Positions 47,227 through 58,730 of a stretch of DNA of 64,000 nt are shown here, piece after piece. Positions within the stretch are counted from its first letter, which is position 1. Each line of letters starts with the position of its first letter. Source of the DNA: Laetiporus sulphureus 93-53. Its lineage: Eukaryota; Basidiomycota; Agaricomycetes; Polyporales; Laetiporaceae. Location: positions 163,199 to 227,198 of the forward strand of contig NW_024468554.1 of NCBI RefSeq assembly GCF_001632365.1, read 5' to 3'. Position numbers and translations under genes: made by a program. The notes beneath the pieces were generated by a model, which ran no database searches, had not been told where the DNA came from, and saw only the letters and a program-made list of their open reading frames with translations.

Positions 47227-50200
47227 CTTCGCCGCCGCCACACCCCACACCCGCCATAGACGTCTTCTCAGACCGAGAGAGAGCTCTCTCCGTGTCTTGC
47301 CTTCCGACCCGCACCGGGACTCTGCTGCGCGCAGCGCACCCCACTATTATGCCACGCCGCACAAAAGCTCTCCATCGCACATCTCATCTCTCGCTTTGCA
47401 TCACTAGACGTTCTCGTTCTGTTTCGCGTACCTAGGCCCTACTACTACTACCCGTATACCGCACGCCCGTCCATTCCCCATTCCCACTCCGTATCCATAT
47501 CCATATCCATACCGCGCCTTCTTGCATGTGTCCATCCTCTCCATCTCCGCCTCGGTCTGTCCCTCTATTACTGCATAGCTTGCTCGGCTTCACTCTCTTC
47601 GCGCACACTGGTCTACATCCTCTTTGTTTTTGTCTGGTCTGGGGGTTTTCACTCGGGGGTTCCGCTCTGGTGTCTTGACTCATTATTATTAGTACGCATC
47701 CGAGTCCTGTCCATGTTGCCTACCGCTATCCGGTCCAGAACAACTCTGCTGATCGCCGCCTTCTCCGCGTGCCTTCTCTCTTTTCGCACTTTGCATATCG
47801 CACTTCGATGCGCCGGCCGTCGCCCCACGTGCGTTAATGCGTTCGTGCGTTGATGCGTGAACGGTACGTATGGTACGTATGATGGCTGGGCACGGCGCTC
47901 CGGCGGTGTCTTCCCTTGAACGCACTTCTCGGTGTGCTTGTGCAACAACGATCCAGAACTACACGTCGTGCCTTGAGTCCCGGAGCCCGATTGCTCGCGC
48001 TCAGGGCCTTCATTGTGAATATCGAATATCGAATACCGCGAAATCGTCACGGTAATCGTGATCGCGGAAGCTGACACCGAGTCGTTGCCTCCGAAGCTGA
48101 AGCTTCCGGCCTGGCCAGCCCACACAGCAAAGAAAGCACCGGTTCTCGTTACAGAAAGGGTGTTAGAATTGAATTGAATTGAATTGAATAATTTAGCCAT
48201 TCCCATCGAGTGAATACCTTTGGAACGCTTGGAAAAGGCAACCTTTGCGCCTTTCCTGGGCAATAACTCGCATCACACTGACTCGGAAAATGATAGGACG
48301 CCGCATCAGGGGAGAGTCAAAGAAAAAGAAAATCCACCAATTTCCATGCGTTTCTCACCGTATGTAGGAATCGGCGCTTTCTTTGCAGTGCCGGTGATCA
48401 CGAGTGCCGCATTGATTTGGCTTGCGTCCATGATCGTCCGCGGCCGCGAATATGAATATTGAGAAAGTACGCGTTCACGCTCGTTTAGGAAGGTCGAGTC
48501 TCTGACTTCTGACTAGTGACTTCCACCGCCATCGATGCGATGGCCCTGCATCGACATTCGTTGATGCATCGTGCATCGTGCATCATACATGTGCTCTATA
48601 CTTCATACTCTATACTGCCCCCGCCGTGCGTTCTCGTTCTTGCTCGCGCGCTGGGCACGGATGATGAGTCGACGCATTGGTGAGACGTTGATGTGCGCCC
48701 ATTTGTCTGCGCAATTGCAATCACAAGATGGCGAAGTACACTTACATTCGTTTGAACCTCGGAGACGCGTCGGGTGCTGCCGCCAGAGCGTCTGAGCGTG
48801 TTCGTCCATTCCATTCCGTTTTGTTCTCACTACCATGACATGCATGCACGGTGTATGCGCACACAACATACACGCTCCGGCATCGCCTCGTGCGCAAGCT
48901 GAACCCAAACACCGACGTCTCCCCGCACGAGGAAAGGAAATTCCGACTTCAAACCCGGCTTTCGCGCGCATCGTCCATATCGCTCGGTGGCTCTATCCTG
49001 ATATTGCACGGTGGGACCGGGTGGGTATTTCGGTATCTGGGTATCTGGTCATTTAGCCATTTCGCGACCGGCGCGCTCGCCTATCTGTCCTATCTTCATC
49101 ATTGATTCATTGCGACCGAGACGACCATATCTTTTGCCATCCAGATGCGATATCTAGGCTTTCTCGACTTACGTCAAGCCGTCAAGCCGTCCGGCCCACA
49201 GGTTCCTCGTGTGTGCGTGTGCCGAATGTTGACATTGCGAGGAGACGAGACGGAACCAGCCGGCTAGTTTCCTGGCGAGAATATCTTTTTGTTTTCGATG
49301 AACTTCCTAAGAGTAAATAATGAGCGATTTCGCGGTTAATGACGCAAGACTCACGTACCCTTGCGCCCTGTCCTCAGCCCTATCTTCCCGAGCGGCGAAA
49401 CAAGCTCAAGCTCAGCGGGTTCACATCCGCGCAGAGTCATATTTCTGTCATGGATCAAGCGTGGTGGTTCCTCCGGTGGGGAAGCTTCTCCGCAATGGTT
49501 AATACCCTGTCTGCCTGACATACACGGCCACATTGCATCGTGCGCGTTTCCATTTCCATTTCTATTTTCTGTTTCCCCGGATGTCGTCCGCGTGGACGCA
49601 CGGGGAACACAATCACTGACACGCTGCATAGAGTTTCGGCGGGCGAGCAAGACGAAGAGCTGCCTTCTGCCTTTCGACCTTACGTCCCTGCCGAACGCCA
49701 AACGCGGAGCGGTGATCCAGCCCAAGCCCAGGACGGGGCTACTCAGGCGGGGCGAGGGTGGGGGAGGGCTCCACAGAACGTCCGCGGGCTCGGCGCGTCG
49801 CTGCTGCGAACGTGCGCGACCTGCGTCTTGCATCTTGCGTCCTTGTGTTCGTACATTTCGCCAGACGATGACGAGCGGTCTTCACCTCGTGCAGGAATCG
49901 AAGTGCAGCCTTGGAAGGAATTGCAATTTTAGCAATACTCGCCGTAATGAATCGCCCGACCATCGGAGCGCGTAGATAAGCAATTACCTGTCGGGTATTT
50001 AAACGCAAAAGGTTCGTCCATTCGATTCGCGCTCACGGACGGCACCCGCATAGGACGCTATCTCGCTTGTGAGTACGCGATGTGGCGCGGTGCGGGCAGC
50101 GGGCAGCGGGCAACGAGCAGCTGCGCACTGACTAAAGGGCACATGCACGTCCTCGCCATAGCCCCCGCGCTTCGCGCCCGCTGATCCGGGCAGGACAGGA

Positions 50201-51157
50201 CAGGGCAGGGCACGAACGAGCAAGTGGCACCCCCTCGCGCAACTCTATCTCCGGGAAGCCGTCGCGTCTGAAAACTTGCTCAATGCGGGCCTCTCCCCTC
50301 GCGCACGGGAGCTTTCGCTCCGGGGCCAGCCGGACGAGCAGGCACGCACGCACGCCAGACACGATTGCACCGTACCCGGCTCGCCAATGCGTGGTGATCC
50401 TCCTGCCCTATACAGGACAGGCGCACTAGAAGTTTCCTGTGATAAGCTATTAGAGCCAGCCCGCTGCTGCTGCTGGCGCTGTTTTCGCTGGGACGCCGGG
50501 CCTGTGCTCGACTGCTCGACTTGTTGCGTTCCGGGAGGCTGGGTGGCTGCTACGATAGGGCGGCCGCTGATCTTCTTCCTTGGGCAGGCAGCGACCTCGT
50601 TCACCCTCGCGCATGGTGCGCTCCAGCTTGGCAGGCTCAGCAGGATTGCGTTCCGAAAACTTACGGATGGTTTTCCTAACGGCTGGCGGGGAGGCGGTGC
50701 GCGCCATCTGCTCCTGCCTGGACAAAAAAGTCGACAGTGACACGGCACCGGCTAGGCTCGACAGGCTCATGCACGTTTCACTTGTTTTTCCTTGTGATTC
50801 CGACAGCGACCTCGCGGGCGGTGACGAACTGTCGATCCACTATCTCCCTGTATGGCTAGACTCGGAGGACTCTGTAAGGAGTACGTTTGATCAATGGTTG
50901 ATGCAGCGTAGCAACTTACGTTGGCAGGCATAGCCGATGATGACCCAGGCTGATCGGTGCAGTGAAGACGAGTGTCCGGATATGCGCCGAACGACTGACG
51001 TTGTGGACGGTGCACGCAGGGCCGAAAGACGACCCCCTGATCACGCTCATTTCGGTCTTACCAATACATCAACAAAAAGACCCTGGTTACATATGTGGGA
51101 AGGTGCAATCAAACAATGGTACCGTTTGCGAGATTTATCCAACGTCGATCTGCCCGA
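47227..51157. other. GC-rich gene-poor region (right part)
   Basis: About 3.9 kb without a supported gene. Simple repeats: tccata hexamers near 47494-47511, a GAATT pentamer array at about 48168-48187, and a cgggcag repeat near 50093-50113. Frames of 100-200 codons on both strands overlap each other and lack motifs. It may hold long UTRs, non-coding RNA or a diverged gene. Confidence 0.5.
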
Positions 51158-52302
51158 TCACTGCTTTTTCCCAGACGCCTCCTTTGCGATGGCCCGATCA
51201 GCCACACGCAAAGCCGTGGATATGTCCTTGCCCAGTCGCCAGATAATGAAGCTCGGGCCAAGCAGCCAAAGTCTTGGTGTGGCAACCGTTTCAACATAGA
51301 AGGAAATTCGGCGAATAAGAGACATTGCGCACCCGTTCGGAATTATCCATAGTACGATCAGATCCTTCAAGCTGTTGTGTCCCACGGAGCACCCACCGCA
51401 GTAAAGCTCCTGCAGCCAATACAAGACCGTCTTCGACAGGGTCATGACGGCACTCGCGAACCCGAGCAACGTTGCGGTTGGCGTGCCTTTGACGTGTGCG
51501 AGGTAGAGATAGCCAATGTTCATGAAGTTCTCGACGATATTCAGGAGCGCTAGGCAGGTCAGCCGGAGCGCCGAAGGAGCGTTGTGAAGAGAAAGAACTC
51601 ACATTGGGCATTAGGGAACCCATCTCCTTCCTCGTATGCTTTTATGCCGTAAATCTGTGATATGGGGTTAAGGACGTGCGAAGAGCACTGGAAAGAGGTG
51701 CACGGACGTAGTCCACCTCCTGATACAATGCGTACGGCTTCCAGATCCAATGCAAGTCGCCACCGACCATGGAACGCGGTCTGCGAGTATGAGGATCAGC
51801 GGTCGAAGTTAGAGTTAGCACTATAGCGAGGCTCACCGCGTGAGGCAGTACATAGCGTCCCAGAAGATGACTGGCACCGTGAGTGCGAACCTGAGCGGTT
51901 AGAGCACCTCCTCAGTCGAAACTCTGAGATCGAGCCATAACAGACATGTCCGTACCACAGCGAAACCCAGAAATGCGTCTTGGCCGCCATGTCCGTTGGT
52001 GGTGGAGAGAGGAAAGAGATGCGTTGCAACGCCACCTGCAGGCTGCCAACGTAGACACGCACGCCGTGAGAAGAAACCTTGGATGGTGCGACTTTCGATT
52101 GAGTGGCTGCGTGGTCCTTGACCACGGTATCGTCCTCTGTAGACGAGCTCGGAGTCGAACTCGACGATGCAGAGGTTTCTGGTTCTGGACTTGGGCAGGC
52201 GGGCTCAAGATAGAAACCCATCATGGCTGTCTCGCTGTCTTCCCTGTATCCCCTCCTCCAGTGTGCCGCTGGCTGCGGTCGTGACGCTTCATCGCGTCGC
52301 AT
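51158..52302 (-). CDS. Conserved fungal polytopic membrane protein (function unknown)
   Basis: Seen: minus-strand exons from ATG 52302 (MRRDEASRPQ; in-frame upstream codons exist) to TGA 51158. The N-terminal part is serine-rich and acidic. The core joins WVSLWFALTVPVIFWDAMYCL to RPRSMVGGDLHWIWKPYALY and QEVDY, then IYGIKAYEEGDGFPNAQ. The last exon has NIGYLYLAHVKGTPTATLLGF, KTVLYWLQELYCGGCSVGH and ending helices with WLLGPSFIIWRLGKDI. Several membrane helices are evident. Family knowledge: I recall this FWD...GGDLHWIW protein type as conserved across fungi without known function; I cannot place it in a named domain with certainty. Start codon choice is uncertain. Confidence 0.75.
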
Positions 52303-55003
52303 AGTGTCTAATCGGTCTGTATAGCTCGCGGAGAGATAGATTCCAAGCATTGGTATTGGCGAGAGCGTGACGATGCGGAGCGGCAGCTGTGTCAAGAAGG
52401 TTCATGGGTGGCCTGGACGCGCGAAGTTATCATATTTCATGTAGCTGTGGGAGATGCACCGCGTTGACACACGAGGCTTTGCTCAGTAGGCAACGTGGAC
52501 AGCGTGCGGTGAGGAGTGGCTAGGGTAGAGGTTGTGAACGACGTCGATGTTGATAGTCTTAGCTGCAGCCACCGGCCGGATAAATGACGAGCTATTCAAC
52601 TTTACAGCCACCACCATCACGTATCACGTATATCCTGATCAAAGACAACGTTCCACTCCGTTGATCGCTGCTTTGAGCTATACGATGCGTTCATTGCATG
52701 GCGAACGAAGGGCGGAACAAAGCACATCTATTCATGGGCACTTTATCGCATGTTTCGCTACCCGGATCATTTGTGTCTGATTCAGAGATTCCACGAAGCA
52801 GGTATCCTTCATGGTTGCGGCCTGTTTTGAATCCTCTCGAAATTTGTGGCGACGGCTCGCAAGGACATCATGAGAGGCAGCGATTCCTGAGAACAGTTGC
52901 CTGCATGAATGCTGACGGTATGTCCGATGCAACGTGCTCCGGAGTAAGGTAGTGATTTGCTGAAGTGTTTGCTGTTCCTGCACACAAAGCACGCGTCCGT
53001 CCACGTTTGACGCACATATGAATATGACTGTCAAAGCTCAGCTGTGAACTATGTTGTCCTTTCAAATAACTCGGCATACACCGCTTGAGCGAGTGTGCCC
53101 CCATGCGATGGGGCTAAATTCTTTCTATTCGGAGGACCCAAGCGTGATCATCGCAAGACTCATGTGCAAATAACTGCGAGTTCAATCACAACTCATATTT
53201 CATCTTTAAATAGCAGCATTGCAAGTAAAGATATCACCGTTGCAGGTGATGCCGGCTTCATCATGCCATGAGTACGGTACAGACCAGGACGAGCACTAGC
53301 GTATCGGTAACAATGAATCACACGCGGGTCAAGACTCTGAGCTCTACATAGCAGATCTCGAGGCGGCTTCAAGCACTGCAAGTGGTGAAGTGAATAAAGG
53401 CGCGACCTCTGTGATAAGGGCCACATTAGTGTAATGGTATGAGCACTGCATCAAGGGCGTGATGTATATACATTTTATATTCTGCACTGGAGGTCGGAAT
53501 AAAATCCGCACAAATCAAACGGGATGCGTAAATTCTAGCCTAATTTGTACTCTTGACAGATCGTTCTGTGAATTCTGCGATCAATTGTAACTGTGAAGCA
53601 GGAAGTTCAGTGCTAACCGAGCTGGCGCCGATGTGGGGTCATACTCAATCCGAAAACGATACTGCTGAGACGCAAGTCACGACCACTGAGACGAGTAGAC
53701 GGCGAACCCTTGATGAAACATCGTAGCTTTCTATGGAGGATGGGGCGTTTTCTTCTGATCAACGAACACAATTACATACCTGCTCATAGAAGGAATGCCA
53801 TGGATCCAAGGACTCCCACGAGGATCACCAGTCTCACAACGAGACACTCATGAATGGGCATTCGAACCTCTACATCTGTTTAAAAATGTTATAGGTGAAC
53901 CGATGAAACGCGCAAACCCACGTACGGCGACTGCAACGGATGGATTGGTTTGCACGATGCTGATGAGAGCCTTGGAAAGAAGAATTGACTGGTTGACGAA
54001 AAAAAAGTGGTCCCAAGATGCAGCGAGTCTGTTTGATCACATATACTGCATCTCCTGTCCAGATCTTGTGACGCGATCATAAATAAGAATAAAAGCTGCA
54101 AATGATCATCGAATCAAAAAGAGTTGCGCCCGTGAGATTGGATGGTATGACATACGTGACGCAGCGCATCAACATTACATGAGGTCTCGATGAGATGGCC
54201 TGGCACATATCAATAAGGTACGAAGTGAAAGGACAGCAAATAGTAAAGGCATACATGATCCACAGTATCAGGAGTTCTGCATCGACCAACATGTCCAATG
54301 CACTGGAGAGAGTGCGTACAGCGGCGTCAAGGTAGGCCATGATCCTCCTTTAGTTTATAGCCCTTCGTGCCATGATGGCCGGGACAATCCGTCCGACACC
54401 AGATTGTCTCTCTTTGCAGCAGCAGTATTTGCACAGTACGGGCTGTACATAGTCCCGGTAAATCATGTGAGCAACCAAGGCGAAGATCGCAGATCATATG
54501 CCACATCGAACGACGGAAATCTCCACTGGCACGGCGGTGCATTCAACAGATGCCTTGTCTCTCGAGCGCATGGAAAATTGATGTTTTCTGGCAATCAATG
54601 TCCACTGTGCAGTGGACAACGTCCGCGGGGACATCTGAATTAGCTGGGCAGAGTATATAGAAAAAAATGATTCCAGCATACGTGGTCCGGTAGATGACCT
54701 GATCGAATTGAAATCGACCATTTACAGGACCCTCCTGTTGTAAGTCAGGAATTGTGACACATGCGAGCATTTCCAACGACCCTGAAGTGGTCGATGTGCA
54801 GGGATCCGGGAGGGACAAAAGACGGGGAGGAAATCTATTTATCTCGCGCGCTTAGTTTGCACGGCATGCAGCAGCAATATATTAGCATGGCGGCTCGCAC
54901 CGAAAATGGTATAAGAGGCGGTAACCTCTTTCCTCTGGTACAATGAGATTCTAATTTACCGTGGTAGTTGGAATAAGTTAGACAGCACATCTATTATCCT
55001 ATA
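52303..55003. other. Intergenic, about 2.7 kb, with fragmentary frames
   Basis: Minus frames at 54077-54340 (ATG 54340, hydrophobic, LLILWIMYAFTICCPF) and 54543-54818 hint at a decayed membrane-protein gene downstream of the third DUF6533 gene, but no complete model can be built. The rest of the stretch is anonymous. Confidence 0.4.
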
Positions 55004-56856
55004 TCACTTCAGCTGTGCAAGCAATTGAGATGCGACGTACATACAGCCACTCGTGAACAGACGAGTCATGAATAGTTGCCATCTTCGTGAATACGAGCAG
55101 TCCTCGTCATCCGAAGCATAATTTCTCTCAATATCTGCACCAGAATAGCCCGCCCTCCCATCCGTGCCAGTTAAGGACGAGTCCGCGGAGAACGTGTTTG
55201 ACTGACGTCTGCCCTCCTCGATGGCAGAGTTCGCTTCGCCAATTGCCTGCAAAGAAATCGTTGCGAGCCTGTCCTCATTTGCAACAGCCGCGGCTTCACC
55301 GATGTCGCCAATTTGCAGTTCGTAGGAATCTATGCCTTCGATGCGTAATGATGCGACCGCTTGCGGATCCGTAGCATGCTGAGTGGAAAATGCGGCCTCA
55401 TGTAGATCCAGCATGCATCGGGACATCATGATGGAGGTGAACCTGCGTGTAATATGGCACGATAAGATGAAGGCGAGTAAACAAGAAAGCAAGCCACGAA
55501 CGAAAAGTTGAAAGCATCCAGCACATCCGACATCTGTGACTCGTCAGTTAGAGCTCATGATGATGCGACCAAGGAATGACGAACGGCGAGAAGCCACACG
55601 ACAACCTGAGAGACATTGACGGCAAGCAAGATTCTGTAGCCGAGTCAGCTACATATTGACAGCGAGCACATAGTTACCGCAACAAACCCGAAGTACATTG
55701 CACCTGCTGTGATGTCAAATCATACACCGAAAAAAATAGAAGACTCGTCTACCATTTCTAAGCAGAATCAGCGCCAAAGACGAGACAGTGCCAGACGGTG
55801 GTCCTATTTTGATGGTGCCATAGGCATGGTACCATGTGAGAACAAGAACAAGCGCATCGTTGGCGATAGCGCATGAGCGTGTCGCGATAATCCCTGTAGA
55901 GAGATTTGTGACACGTGAGGGACACGAAGAAGATGAAGTAATACCACTGTGTGGAGAGCCATCAGACAGTCGGATATTAAATGTTAGCCTGTAGTAAACT
56001 TACATCCCATATTCGCTATTGGACAACGAGGTAGTTTGTACACATATTGTGAAGTTCTCGATCTCAACCGTCAGAAGTGATGCTTTCGCAAGCGATTCCT
56101 TTGCAGCAGTCAGATGCGCAACCATTCTCGAATCATTTGAATGTCAGCACGTACGAAATTGGTCGCGACTGGCACAAGGCCTAATCCCAGCACAACCACA
56201 GTGAGGAGTTTTTTTCTGTTGCTGATAGCATGAACCCTCAAAGCTGAGAAAACTGGAAAGATGCGCAATCATCAGTCACATAGGAAATGATGACGAACAT
56301 GCTGGTGCATACCTGCCCATAAACACATTGAAAGCATTTCCAAGGATGTGAAAAGGTAAGGTACTGTTTTGCATCTGCACAGGAGAAAAATGAGTGACCC
56401 GTGAGCTGCCGCTGCCGTGGCCTAAGTAAGATGACGGACCCCTGCGTTAGATGACGTCAGCCGTTATCCCTCTGGTCTCATAAAGGGGCTTTGCACATAC
56501 AGCAGAAGAGGATTGCAGAAGCTGAAAAAGGATGTAGAAGACAGCGACGGCTAGCGTCGTAACGCGGGTCAAGAAGTACAGTGCTACGGAGAGCGTCAAC
56601 TTTCTTGACCAAAAATGACGAACGTCTTGACCCAAGGTGAGCAAGAAGTCATATATAATCATGGCTAGAGATAAAATGAGGTTTTGACGGAATGCAGAAG
56701 ACGGGAATATTGCACTGCTCACTCGAGACAGCGACTTCGCAAGCAACGCTGGTGAATCTGTAAAGGGCAGTCAGTTGACTGACATGATACAATCCATAGG
56801 ATGGACCTCACTCGAACGATGTCTAAGACCCGAAGATACGCCGGATCGGCAGACAT
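55004..56856 (-). CDS. DUF6533-type seven-helix membrane protein (copy 3)
   Basis: Seen: probable ATG at 56856 (MSADPAYLRVLDIVR). A main exon (about 56740-56470) reads NLILSLAMIIYDFLLTLGQDVRHFW, the DUF6533 signature, then a helix pair with LYFLTRVTTLAVAVFYILF. The final exon, 55443-55004, begins FTSIMMSRCMLDLHEAA and has a long hydrophilic tail ending SQLLAQLK. Middle exons (56440-55450) are short and were not fully resolved. Family knowledge as for the other two copies: membrane protein of unknown function, expanded in mushrooms. The tail is longer than usual (about 145 residues), so a further intron near 55080-55100 is possible. Confidence 0.72.
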
Positions 56857-58048
56857 ACTGACCCTTGTCGGTGGGACGAGCGAAGGCAGATGTGTAGTGA
56901 GAGAAAGGATTTTTTCGGTCTCGACTATATGAAGTTTTTGTGAAATGATTTCGCCTTCGCTCGGGTGATTCACAGCCACCAGACCACACGCACCCTCGCC
57001 TTCAACGTAGAGTGGCTCAGTTGAGTTACCCACTCACCTCGCATTGCAGTGGGTTCCCGCTATATGCACGGCTTTCAATACAATAAGGAGCGGCTTGCGC
57101 CTCAGTCGCTGTGATGCGTGAAGTGAGCAACACCACAATCGCAGAACTGTGATTTTGGATTCCAACACGATTGAAGGATGCAATCGCTCCATACAAGGGT
57201 CACAGGGAACAGTGGGAACGCCTTACGAGCATTGGCGATGCCAGGCATCCGACATGGGATCGGCGGTGACTCGCACCAGCGATGTAAACGATAAATGAAT
57301 TTTGAGCGGATGTATATGATAGGCTCGCATGGCGGTCACTTTGAGCAACTGAGCCAGTCATTTACCTCATGACCGGAGGCGTACACTTGCATTGTCAGGA
57401 GCCGCAGGCTTGTCATGTCGTCTTCACCGTCGGACGTTGCACCTTGCGGGTGTCACTATCAGCGGGAGATGCTAACAGATTAGCTGCTACCGATAGATGC
57501 ATCTCACTGTTGAGCAAGTAAGCGCGGGCAAGCAGCTCATAGATTCAAGTGACACGCAGGGCTTCTGCGTTTAATTTCTGGTGGCGGTCGGGACTCAATG
57601 GGGACAGTGATGGTTCCGAACCTGCGCTGTCTCCACTCGTAGCGCCAAATATACGGAGTCTGCGTATTGAGCGCTAAGCCACCACAACCACTACGAAGAT
57701 TTAAGAACTGACAATTTGTAGTTTTCTTTAACTTTGACCTGCTAGTCACTGGCATTCTATCACTTCGTGAGTCCATGGACTAGTGCCCAAGGAAGGTGTA
57801 AAACAGGCCTTTTCAAGCCCTTCTCGAAAATCATTTACTTGATGAGAAAGGCCAACTCCCCCATTTTGATTGTAATGTCCTTGCTGCGATATTGGCACTT
57901 TCTTTGCTGTGCATCCTGCGCGGATCTATGCGGACAGATGCCAGTCACGGTGAGCAATGGCGCTCGACGAACGAACGATACATTCTACATACTACAGCTT
58001 TCCTGATCTACAGCTCGGCTTCTGATATTGATATGTACAAACAAATGC
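56857..58048. other. Intergenic, about 1.2 kb, left flank of the duplication
   Basis: No gene seen. Parts from about 57570 onward resemble 63057-63290, so the duplicated block begins within this stretch. Confidence 0.5.
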
Positions 58049-58730
58049 TCATAACAACACGGTATTCAGGTCCGTTAACATAACGAACAACACCAAGAAA
58101 GCAAAATATGACAGTACGTTGCAACAAATAAATATCAGCATGGCATGGCATGGCTCGTACTGGCCCAGGAGCGAATCAAAGCAGTCGCTCTTTATCTCGT
58201 ACAGTCCGGATCCAAATCTCCTCTGGTCGACTAGAACAAACCCAGGTATCAACAGGTGTCGGTCTAAAAGAAAATCCACGACGTACTTCTTTTCCCGCAA
58301 AATTCGGAAAACATTTTTGCTGCTCTTCTCTTCCTTTTCTTTCTCTCCGGTCGCACTGGCTCCGATGGCGCGAGGCGGGAAGGCACGTCCACAGCGCGCC
58401 TGCAAGTCCGCAAGGCCCTCGTTCGTCCCCTCCGCCTCCACGACGACTGTGCCGTACCACGCCGGGTCGATCAGCCACGAACCGCCTGCATTCGGGCCGG
58501 GGGGAGCAGACGACGGCACAGCGATTCGTATGAGCTTGCCCGGCGCAGCGTGAGCAATGGTGAACGATGACCGGTGCACCCAGCGCACGACCGGGTGCAA
58601 GTCACTGCGAACACGGACATCAGTACCCCTCTTGGTTCCAAGCCAGAAGGCACTCCACTCACGTCTCGGTCTTCGCCCTATCCTGAAGCAACTGCAAGTT
58701 CGCCGCAATCTCATCTCCCCACGGCGAGAT
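57915..58730. repeat. Segmental duplication A, left copy (3' end of large F-box-like gene)
   Basis: Similar to 63129-64000 in the same orientation, by eye roughly 85-90 percent. Shared runs include gtgagcaatggcgctcgacg and caacacggtattcaggtc. Weaker similarity continues left toward 57570. Confidence 0.88.

Noticed and set aside
48168..48187. Pentamer array resembling part of a repeat array or CRISPR
   Set aside because: Only about four GAATT units, no spacers; a plain microsatellite in a eukaryote.
47649..48263. A 204-codon minus-strand frame
   Set aside because: It crosses the GAATT microsatellite and has no recognisable content.
53405..53445. A-box-like tagtgtaatggta suggesting a tRNA
   Set aside because: No B-box at the right distance and no acceptor stem pairing.
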